A stretch of 64,000 nt of DNA from Verrucomicrobiota bacterium (GTDB lineage: Bacteria > Verrucomicrobiota > Verrucomicrobiia > Opitutales > Opitutaceae). The notes under the pieces are model-generated. The model worked only from the letters and a program-made list of their open reading frames with translations, made no database searches and had not been told where the DNA came from. This document shows positions 57,382 through 64,000 of the stretch, in pieces. Where the stretch lies: positions 62,001-126,000 of the forward strand of contig JACRQG010000027.1 in assembly GCA_016222805.1 (NCBI GenBank), given 5' to 3'. Both the position numbers and the translations under genes were made by a program. Each line of letters starts with the position of its first letter. The stretch's first letter is position 1.

Positions 57382-59172
57382 ATGATCAACTGGCCCGTGC
57401 CGTCGCCTCTTCGCCGTCAAATCACCCACGCATTTGCTGGCTTCCTGGGTGTTTTCCTGACCGCGCTCGCGGCGGCCGCGGAACGCAGCCCGCACGCCTG
57501 CCTGGAGATGCTCGCGCTTCGGCACGGCAACCGCGACCTACCCTTCCGCCTTGAGGATGACGACGACCTTGGCCCACGCGCGAGTAGCGATCAGCTCCAC
57601 GTCCGACGCTACGCCGCCGTCAGCCTGCCCAACCACGCCGGGCGCCTCACCCTGCTGTTTGGGGCACCGCCCGGCGCCACCCGTTTCGCTCCGCGCCTTC
57701 GTTACCAGCTTGTCGGCTATGACTCCGGCTGGCGCAACCACGAGCGCGGCTTCATGCACCTCGTGCTGAAGTTTCGCGACGAGAATCGCGTCCCGGTCTC
57801 GCGTGCGGAGTTTCGCATCCGTGGCGACTCGGTGGGCTGGACGGGCACCTGGGCCACCAGTGCGCTGAGCAGCCGACTTGAGGAGGCGGTGGTTCCGCCC
57901 CGCGCCGCCTCCCTCAGCATCTGGATCGATTCCGGGGGCAACGATGAAAACACCGGCGTGTGGCTGGTCGACGACCTTGCAATTCGCGAGATCGTGCCCG
58001 GCGCCGCGCCGCGGTTGATCTTCAGCGAGGACTTTGAAGATGGGCGCGGGCTCGCCCAGCCCGAAGGCGATTTCGCGCGGTGGGTGCGCGACGGCGGGGC
58101 CCTCGATGGCGCCGTGGTCCACGCCGGCCCGCCCGCGACCGGAAGACACGCGCTCGCCCTGGTCGAGTCCAACCCCACGGATTACGCTGCTTGGCGCCTC
58201 AAGGACATGCATGTCATTCCCGTCTCTCCCGGACAACGCTTGCGCGTCGAGTGGCGCGAGACCTATTCGGTCGGCCGCGGCCGTGCCGGCGAAGCCTCGT
58301 ATCCCTCCCTGCCGGCCGGGCAGTACCAGTTTCGCGTGCAGGAAGTGGATGCCCTGGGCAGCCCCGCGGGCGAGGAGCTCGTGCTGCCGGTCTTCATCAC
58401 GCCGCCCTTCCACCACAACGTCTGGTTCCAGGCGGCCGCCGTCACGAGCTTGTTGCTCGTCGGCCTCGGCGTCGAACGTTCCATCGCCCGCGCGCGCATG
58501 CGGCGCCAGCTCGTCGAACTCGAGCGCCGGCAGGTCGTGCAACAGGAACGCGCCCGGATCGCCCGCGACATCCACGATGACCTCGGCACCGTGCTGTCCC
58601 GCATCTCGATGACGAGCGAAACCGCGTCACTGGAAGCCGAGCCCGGCTCCGGACTGCATCGGCGCCTGACCGAAATCTGCGAGGCCTCGCGCCAGCTCAC
58701 GCTCACGATGGAGGAAATCGTTTGGGCCCAGGATCCGCGGCACGACTCGCTCGACGACACCGCCAGCTACTTCAGCTCCTTCGCGTCCGATCTGCTCTCG
58801 GTCGCCGGGATCGCGTGCCGGCTCGACCTGCCCGTGGATCTGCCGGCGATTCCCCTCGACGCCGAGAGACGCCACGATCTTTTCCGCGCCTTCAAGGAGG
58901 CGCTCAACAACGTCATCAAGCACTCCGGCGCCACCGAGGTCCGCATCGCGATGCACTGGCGCGACGACGCGATCGCCCTTTGCGTCGAGGACAACGGTCG
59001 TGGCGCGGTTACCGGTACAGGCGCGACCCCGGGCAAAGGCAACGGGCTGCCCAACATGCGCACCCGGATCGAGCGCGCGGGGGGGCGCGTCGAGTTCGAG
59101 AGTCGGCCCGGCGAAGGCACTCGCGTCTTGATCGTCCTTCCCGTTCGCCGACGGTCCGATCCCGCCTCATGA
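57382..59172 (+). CDS. NarL-type sensor kinase; Y_Y_Y domain interrupted by CBM-like insert
   Basis: A 596-residue protein; the ATG has a GAGGT Shine-Dalgarno. A signal/anchor segment covers ~14-33. The periplasmic Y_Y_Y domain begins at ~78 (LRYQLVGYDSGWRNHERG) and resumes at ~300 (RAGEASYPSLPAGQYQFRVQEVD). Residues 124-300 form an inserted beta-sandwich whose two halves appear in swapped order: a CBM-like C-half ending GVWLVDDLAIREI, then an N-half starting LIFSEDFEDG. A transmembrane helix follows at ~347-366, then HisKA_3 (ERARIARDIHDDLG, His398) and HATPase (FKEALNNVIKHSG, DNGRG, GNGLPNMRTRIERAGG). The beta-propeller of full hybrid sensors is missing. The stop overlaps the regulator start (ATGA). 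Confidence 0.88.
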   Translation: MINWPVPSPLRRQITHAFAGFLGVFLTALAAAAERSPHACLEMLALRHGNRDLPFRLEDDDDLGPRASSDQLHVRRYAAVSLPNHAGRLTLLFGAPPGATRFAPRLRYQLVGYDSGWRNHERGFMHLVLKFRDENRVPVSRAEFRIRGDSVGWTGTWATSALSSRLEEAVVPPRAASLSIWIDSGGNDENTGVWLVDDLAIREIVPGAAPRLIFSEDFEDGRGLAQPEGDFARWVRDGGALDGAVVHAGPPATGRHALALVESNPTDYAAWRLKDMHVIPVSPGQRLRVEWRETYSVGRGRAGEASYPSLPAGQYQFRVQEVDALGSPAGEELVLPVFITPPFHHNVWFQAAAVTSLLLVGLGVERSIARARMRRQLVELERRQVVQQERARIARDIHDDLGTVLSRISMTSETASLEAEPGSGLHRRLTEICEASRQLTLTMEEIVWAQDPRHDSLDDTASYFSSFASDLLSVAGIACRLDLPVDLPAIPLDAERRHDLFRAFKEALNNVIKHSGATEVRIAMHWRDDAIALCVEDNGRGAVTGTGATPGKGNGLPNMRTRIERAGGRVEFESRPGEGTRVLIVLPVRRRSDPAS

Positions 59173-59801
59173 GCCAGACCGTCCGCCTGTCGATCCTCGA
59201 GGATGACTCCGCGCTCCGCCGGGCGCTTTCCGAATGGATTGCCAGCGACCCGCGCTTCCGCGTGGTCAGCGAACACGCCAACGCCGAGGATGCCATCTCC
59301 AGCCTGCCGTCGATTCGGCCGGACGTCGTGGTGTCCGACATCAACCTGCCGGGGCAAAGCGGCATCGACTGCGTGCGCCACCTCAAGCCGCTGATGCCCG
59401 GGACGCAGTTCATGATGCTCACGGTTTACGACGATTCCGAGCGCATCTTCCAGGCCCTGGCGGCGGGTGCGACCGGCTATCTGGTGAAGCGTGCCTCCCG
59501 GCAGGAACTCCTCACCGCGATCGCGGACATCCACCGCGGCGAGTCGCCGATGAGCAGCGGCATCGCCCGCAAGATCGTCCAGTCCTTCCAGAGGGTGGAG
59601 CCAATCGTCTCGCCCACCAACAAGCTTACGCCGCGCGAGCGGCAGGTGCTCGAACTCCTCGCCCGGGGCTTCCTCTACAAGGAAATCGCGGCCCAGCTTC
59701 AGCTCAGCATCCCCACCGTCAACTGCTACATCCGCAGCATCTACGAGAAGCTCCAGGTCCATTCGCGCTCCCAGGCCGTGGCCAAGCTGCTCGGCGTTTG
59801 A
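59169..59801 (+). CDS. NarL/LuxR-family response regulator
   Basis: A 210-residue protein whose ATG overlaps the kinase stop. Receiver: LSILEDDSALRRAL, DVVVSDINLPGQSG (Asp57), MLTVYDDSERIFQALAAGATGYLVKRA (conserved Thr and Lys). The LuxR-type helix-turn-helix is LTPRERQVLELLARGFLYKEIAAQLQLSIPTVNCYI; the last helix reads TVNCYIRSIYEKL where most relatives have TVKTHI. It is the cognate partner of the upstream kinase. The TonB receptor 223 bases downstream, on the same strand, is the obvious candidate target. Confidence 0.93.
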   Translation: MSQTVRLSILEDDSALRRALSEWIASDPRFRVVSEHANAEDAISSLPSIRPDVVVSDINLPGQSGIDCVRHLKPLMPGTQFMMLTVYDDSERIFQALAAGATGYLVKRASRQELLTAIADIHRGESPMSSGIARKIVQSFQRVEPIVSPTNKLTPRERQVLELLARGFLYKEIAAQLQLSIPTVNCYIRSIYEKLQVHSRSQAVAKLLGV

Positions 59802-59948
59802 CGGGGAGATCGCGTCGGGACGGCTGGCTTCCCGGCCGGCGGCACGCGCTGGTGCGCGTTCCACCCCGGAGATCCTACGCCGCCGGCCGCCCGGCGTACG
59901 CCACCCCGGACCCGTTAGTTTCCATGGGTTGTTCGCGGGCTCCCAGAG

Positions 59949-59973
59949 TCGGTAACATCGCGCCATTACCCGA
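59949..59973. promoter_or_regulatory. Inverted repeat TCGGTAA-n10-TTACCCGA
   Basis: The sequence tcggtaacatcgcgccattacccga lies 52 bases upstream of TonB receptor 3. The arms GGTAA/TTACC are perfect with a 10-base spacer, about one helical turn, as for a dimeric LuxR/NarL-type binding site. Binding by the adjacent regulator is inference. Confidence 0.4.
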
Positions 59974-60024
59974 TCCGACGCCACCTGACCCAGTTTTCCC
60001 CACTCAACCCGTCGAAACCCGAAC

Positions 60025-62928
60025 ATGCACGCCTTCTCCCGCTCGTTCCGCACCCGGGCCAGCCGACCCGCCGCCGCGCGGGCGGCTCTCGCCCTGCTGC
60101 TGCCGCTGCTGACCCTGCCGGTCCTTTGCGCCGCCGTCAGTCCAACCGGCAGCACCCCGCCAGCGGGTGGGACTGCTCCGGCCATCCCGGCCGTCGTCGA
60201 GTTGTCGCCGTTCGTGGTGAACGCCGAATCGGACGTGGGCTACCAGGCGGCCAACACGACGGCGGGCTCGCGCCTCAATACCTCCCTGAAGGATACCGCC
60301 GCCGCCATCAACCCGTTGACCAAGGAGTTCCTGGATGACATCGGCGCCACCAACCTCGGGGACTTGCTGACGGTGGCGAATGCCGAGCCGGAGTTCGAGG
60401 ATGGGGCGGGCTTCAACGCGATCAGCAACCGCCGTTCCGACGCCTTTAATTCCCCGTTCCGGATTCGCGGCCAGCTGGGAGCGGTGGCCATCGATCTCGC
60501 GGAGACCGGCATCCCCGTGGATCTCTCCGATATCGAGCGGGTCGAGGTGGCCAGCGGCCCCAATTCCGTGCTCTTCGGCAACGGCGCCACGGGCGGCCTC
60601 TTCAACATGTCCACCAAGCGCGCCGCCCTCCGGGGGACGAAGACGGTGCTGCGCACTACCGCCGGCTCCTGGGCGCAACTGCGGCAGGAACTCGACAGCA
60701 ACGTGGTGCTCCGCCGAAACCAGCTGGCCCTGCGCCTGTTCGGGCTCTACAGCCAGCGCGACGGGTGGCGCTCCTGGGATTTCGAGGATACCCACCGGCT
60801 GACCGGGGCCCTGACCTTCCGGCCCTGGCCTTCGACCACGGTTTCCGCCTCGTACGGCCGGGGCGAACTCGAACGCAACATCTCGATGCCTTGGAACGCC
60901 ATGGACGGACTCACGCTTTGGCAGGCCCTGGGCTCGAAGCTCAGCGAGGGTCCCGCGGATCCCAATGGTGCCGGCACCCAGGTCATCTCCACCGTCAACC
61001 GCTACACGTTCGTGGAAAATGACGGCACGGTCTTCAATCTGCGCAACCGCCTCACCTCCCGGGGCACCGGAGGCGAGCGGTTGCTGAGCGCAGAGCTGTT
61101 TCCCTTCGACTACAACTTCACCGGGCCCGGCGCGACGTTCTCATCCGAGTTTCAGAACACGATCATCCGACTCGAGCAGAAGGTGGGCCGGCAACTTACG
61201 CTCGAGGCGGCTTATCAGAAGAACACGGCCGATAACGCCGCCTACACCGTGGGGGTGTCGCGACTTTTCCTGCAGGCGGATCCCAACCTCTTTCTCACGC
61301 TCCCCAATGGCGCGAGTGCGCCCAACCCGCGCGCCGGCCAGCTGTTCATGGAGAACAACTGGCAACCGGAGACCTCGCGCTTCCTCAACGAAGTTGGACG
61401 CCTCACCGCCGCCTATGATCTCGATCTGGGAAAATGGCTCGGACAGCACCGTTTCGCGGGACTCGTCGAATCCGCCCGCTTCGAACGCGGGCGGAACGAC
61501 GGGGTGATCATTCTGGTGGACCAGTTCGGGGTGCCCGTGGGCAATGCCGGCCAGCCGGAAAACGCCGCCAATTTCTACTGGCGGCGCCGCTACCTCCGGC
61601 CGGGCGACTTCCGCAACTACTACTCGTCCGATCCGAGCATCGAGGCCCCGCACATCATGGTCGGCACGCGTGATCTCCGCGGTCGGTGGGTGAGCTTCTC
61701 CCGCAATGGGACGTCGCTGGACCGCCGGGACACGGACTCACTCATGTTTGCGATGCAGAACTTCTGGTTCAAGCGGCGCCTGGCCACGACCTATGGTTAT
61801 CGCCGCGACGATACGACGTTCCGATCGACGGTCGCCAACCGCATCAGTGCGACGGATCCCCGGGTGATTTCCGGGGAACGCATCGCGAACGAGTGGGTCC
61901 TGGCGCCGGACCAGATTGAGGAACAGGGCGGCATTTACCCCACGCGCACCTTCGGGGCGGTCCTTCACGTGCACCCGCGGATTTCTCTGTTCTACAATCA
62001 GTCGAGCAACGTGGGCACCCCGCGTTTCGACCGGACGGTGATACCGGGCATCCTGCCGCCCGCCTCCAAGGGAAAAGGCCGGGACGCGGGCGTCATGCTC
62101 AACCTGAGCGGCGACGATCGGTACTTTGCGCGCCTCAATTGGTACGAGACCGGGCAAACCGGCGATGCGCCGCTCGCGCCCGGCGGCGCGGGGATCAACC
62201 AGAACTACTTCACGCAGGCGATCAACCCGATGCTCGATTACCTCCAGCAACGCCAGTTGATCACGGCCCAGGAACGTGACGCCAACTACATGTCCTTTTC
62301 GGCCATGACCATCGATACGAACAGCCGCGGGGTTGAAGTCGAATTTGTCGCCAACCCGATCCCGAATTGGACGCTGCGCGCGAGCTACTCCTACACCGAT
62401 ACCAGCCGCGACAACTACTTTCCCGAGCGCGAACCGCACCTCACGCGGGTCCTGACGCTCATCCGTTCGCGGGATGACCGCGGCCTGCTGTCCAGCGGCC
62501 TGACGATTGAGCAGCAGATCGCCAGCCTCCTCGCTGAAATCGATGACACGGCTGCGCGCAACGAGGTGGCCACGACGGGAGTCCGGCCGTCGAAGGGTAC
62601 GGTCACGACCCGGTACCGCTGGAGCAAAGGCGCGCTCAAGGGCACCTTTGTGGGTGGCAGCGTGTTGTACCAGAGCGCGCCGTACCTGCAGCTGCTGGCG
62701 GGCAAAAAGGTCTACGGGCAGGAGGTCCGGGATCTGCAACTCTTCGTCGGCACTACCTACCGACTTCCCCGGTTCAATGTGCCCCTGCGGGTCCAGCTCA
62801 ACGTGTATAACGTCACCAATGACAACCTGGTCCAACCGGGGCGCTACACGGGCGACGGCCTCGCCCTCTATCGCGTGTACCTGCGTGCTCCCCGCAACTT
62901 CCGCCTCTCCGCGACCGTCGAATTCTAA
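60025..62928 (+). CDS. TonB-dependent outer-membrane receptor 3
   Basis: A 967-residue protein with a long signal peptide (to ~36). The mature N-terminus has VVELSPFVVNAESDVGYQAANTTAGSRLNT (LSPFVV 60-65). The plug has LKDTAAAINPLTKEFLDDIGATNLGDLLT and DIERVEVASGPNSVLFGNGATGGLFNM. The barrel ends RLSATVEF. It is most similar in plan to receptor 2. It follows a kinase/regulator pair on the same strand and is followed 43 bases later by a secreted TIM-barrel-like gene, giving a small sensor-importer-enzyme unit transcribed opposite to the main locus. Confidence 0.93.
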   Translation: MHAFSRSFRTRASRPAAARAALALLLPLLTLPVLCAAVSPTGSTPPAGGTAPAIPAVVELSPFVVNAESDVGYQAANTTAGSRLNTSLKDTAAAINPLTKEFLDDIGATNLGDLLTVANAEPEFEDGAGFNAISNRRSDAFNSPFRIRGQLGAVAIDLAETGIPVDLSDIERVEVASGPNSVLFGNGATGGLFNMSTKRAALRGTKTVLRTTAGSWAQLRQELDSNVVLRRNQLALRLFGLYSQRDGWRSWDFEDTHRLTGALTFRPWPSTTVSASYGRGELERNISMPWNAMDGLTLWQALGSKLSEGPADPNGAGTQVISTVNRYTFVENDGTVFNLRNRLTSRGTGGERLLSAELFPFDYNFTGPGATFSSEFQNTIIRLEQKVGRQLTLEAAYQKNTADNAAYTVGVSRLFLQADPNLFLTLPNGASAPNPRAGQLFMENNWQPETSRFLNEVGRLTAAYDLDLGKWLGQHRFAGLVESARFERGRNDGVIILVDQFGVPVGNAGQPENAANFYWRRRYLRPGDFRNYYSSDPSIEAPHIMVGTRDLRGRWVSFSRNGTSLDRRDTDSLMFAMQNFWFKRRLATTYGYRRDDTTFRSTVANRISATDPRVISGERIANEWVLAPDQIEEQGGIYPTRTFGAVLHVHPRISLFYNQSSNVGTPRFDRTVIPGILPPASKGKGRDAGVMLNLSGDDRYFARLNWYETGQTGDAPLAPGGAGINQNYFTQAINPMLDYLQQRQLITAQERDANYMSFSAMTIDTNSRGVEVEFVANPIPNWTLRASYSYTDTSRDNYFPEREPHLTRVLTLIRSRDDRGLLSSGLTIEQQIASLLAEIDDTAARNEVATTGVRPSKGTVTTRYRWSKGALKGTFVGGSVLYQSAPYLQLLAGKKVYGQEVRDLQLFVGTTYRLPRFNVPLRVQLNVYNVTNDNLVQPGRYTGDGLALYRVYLRAPRNFRLSATVEF

Positions 62929-62971
62929 GGCGTCGCCCGTCCGCTCGCCGAACGCGGATTCGCCTCCACCG

Positions 62972-64000
62972 ATGTCCTCCGCCCGCCCTATCCACGAGCG
63001 CTCAAGCCGCCGCGAGTTCCTGGGCGGGGCGCTCGGGGGTGCCGCCCTCGCGATGCTCAGCCAGTCCCGGGCGGCGGTCGCCGGGGAGCCACCGGCCGGA
63101 GCGGCGCTCTCCGACGAGGAGATCCTCGCCCGGATCACGCCCCACCGCCCCTCGCGGGGTGGTCGGATTCCCGCCGACCTGGCGCGCCGGCTCGGCACTG
63201 CCCACGTTGGCGGTCGGTATCACCTGACCTCGAAACCGTTTCTCATCGAGGGCGCCGAGCAGGTGCACCAGCTCGGCTTCGGCGGGATCAAGCTCTGGTG
63301 CACCAACCTCGAGCGTGGGTATCCGTTTAATTCGGACTGGCGGCTGCCGGCGGCGCCGGGCCTGGCCGAACTCGTGCAACATCCCTACTTCGAGGCCGCC
63401 TTCGCCCTGCCGTTCACCGTGATTGCGCTGGAGGTGTTCGCGCCCCCCGGCCCGCCGGGTGGCCGAGCGATCACCGATCCGGCGTACGACGCCGGCCGCG
63501 ACGAGCAGGCGATGTACGAGCTCTCCACGTACCTACTCCGCAGGTACGCCGGACGGGACGTCACGTTCCTGCTCCAGAATTGGGAGGGCGACTGGTTGCT
63601 GCGGGGCGCCGCCCGCGACGGCTGGATGCGCGGCGAGTACCCGCAGCTGGAGGCCCGCGTGGCCGGGTTCATCCGATGGTTCAATGCCCGGCAACGCGGG
63701 ATCGAACGGGCCCGGGCGGAGGCGACGCCCGGCCGTTGCCGGGTGTTTCATGCGGTCGAGGTGAACCGGGTGTTCGACGCCGTTGCTGGCATTCCCACGA
63801 TGACGACCCACGTGCTGCCCCACGTCCGGCCGGATTTCATCTCCTGGTCCTGCTACGACGGCTTGATGACCGCCACCCGCGATGGCGGGAAGACCGCGAT
63901 CGGGCTATGGCGCGGTCTCGACTTGATCCAGCAGCATGCCCGGACCACGCAGCGCGACCCGGCGGGCCGGCCGGCGGTGTTCATTGGCGAACTGGGTTTC
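62972..64000 (+). CDS. Tat-exported TIM-barrel glycosidase-like protein (3' end outside window)
   Basis: The frame is open from the ATG at 62972 to the window end (343 codons, no stop). The N-terminus has a Tat signal (SSRREFLGGALGGAALAMLSQSRA). The body has the alternating strands of a (beta/alpha)8 barrel: LGFGGIKLWC, FTVIALEVFAPP, DVTFLLQNWEGDW (Glu205), CRVFHAVEVNRVFDA, DFISWSCYDGL and AVFIGELGF (Glu340). Glutamates at the ends of two such strands are arranged as in clan GH-A glycosidases, but the usual Asn-Glu pair is replaced by Trp-Glu, so I give no family. It starts 43 bases after TonB receptor 3 and is probably cotranscribed. Confidence 0.72.
   Translation, partial: MSSARPIHERSSRREFLGGALGGAALAMLSQSRAAVAGEPPAGAALSDEEILARITPHRPSRGGRIPADLARRLGTAHVGGRYHLTSKPFLIEGAEQVHQLGFGGIKLWCTNLERGYPFNSDWRLPAAPGLAELVQHPYFEAAFALPFTVIALEVFAPPGPPGGRAITDPAYDAGRDEQAMYELSTYLLRRYAGRDVTFLLQNWEGDWLLRGAARDGWMRGEYPQLEARVAGFIRWFNARQRGIERARAEATPGRCRVFHAVEVNRVFDAVAGIPTMTTHVLPHVRPDFISWSCYDGLMTATRDGGKTAIGLWRGLDLIQQHARTTQRDPAGRPAVFIGELGF

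Noticed and set aside
56546-57385. Plus-strand frame of 279 codons whose TGA overlaps the kinase ATG (ATGA)
   Set aside because: The overlap looks like operon coupling, but the frame starts inside the antisense of the GH95-SGNH gene, is Arg/Pro/Ser-rich and has no recognisable fold. I treat the overlap as chance.

Overview
The window is GC-rich DNA from a Gram-negative bacterium, most likely a Verrucomicrobium of the Opitutaceae/Opitutales type. The evidence is three TonB-dependent receptors whose mature N-termini carry LSPFEV/LSPFVV and have no SusD partner, a VPDxGS C-terminal sorting signal, NarL-type kinases with Y_Y_Y or OB-fold sensor regions, and a very high density of secreted glycoside hydrolases. 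This assignment is inference from gene content; no rRNA or marker gene is present.

Layout. 1-5090: a mixed flank. It holds the 3' end of a repeat-type extracellular protein, a PAS/double-CxxC protein, an AbrB-Doc toxin-antitoxin pair, a 49-codon stump of a type I restriction HsdR gene, a tRNA-Pro(GGG), a secreted ThuA-like protein and a degenerate RAYT-like transposase. 5196-19387 (all minus): a long gene run reading GH16 > SGNH/beta-helix/PDZ > GH43-like > MFS > FAD oxidoreductase > ApbE > SUMF1-fold > Gfo/Idh/MocA. 19388-22033: a mostly non-coding, locally AT-richer stretch with one VPDQGS-sorted surface protein, a candidate sigma-54 promoter and a clear terminator. 22034-36008 (minus): TonB receptor > GH43-like > GH95 > GH43+F5/8 > GH106 > GH9-like. 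36310-44099 (minus): TonB receptor > unknown 647-aa protein > GH43-like > GH29. 44271-53213 (minus): GH106 > DUF4450 > sensor kinase > response regulator. 53338-56700 (minus): a GH95-SGNH fusion. 57382-64000 (plus): kinase > regulator > TonB receptor > secreted TIM-barrel protein cut by the window end.

How it may work together. From about 5 kb onward this looks like a SusD-less polysaccharide utilisation region. Predicted alpha-L-fucosidases (GH29, GH95, possibly GH141-like), alpha-L-rhamnosidases (GH106 x2), arabinan/xylan-type exo-enzymes (GH43 and GH43-like x4), a GH16 and a GH9-like enzyme, and SGNH esterases would trim a fucose- and rhamnose-containing glycan. TonB receptors import the products; an ExuT-like MFS carrier and two oxidoreductases handle sugars or sugar acids. 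No sulfatase is present, so a pectic (RG-I/RG-II-like) or other plant-type glycan is a better guess than fucoidan.

Regulation visible in the DNA. Four near-identical LacI-family-like palindromes (GTGAAnnCGTTCAC) lie upstream of the GH16, GH9-like, first TonB-receptor and GH95-SGNH genes. A separate 18-nt element that would form a GAAA-tetraloop hairpin in the mRNA recurs exactly or nearly exactly in the leaders of three minus-strand units. Two kinase/regulator pairs are embedded among the enzymes; one kinase has a Y_Y_Y domain interrupted by what reads as a circularly permuted CBM-like module.
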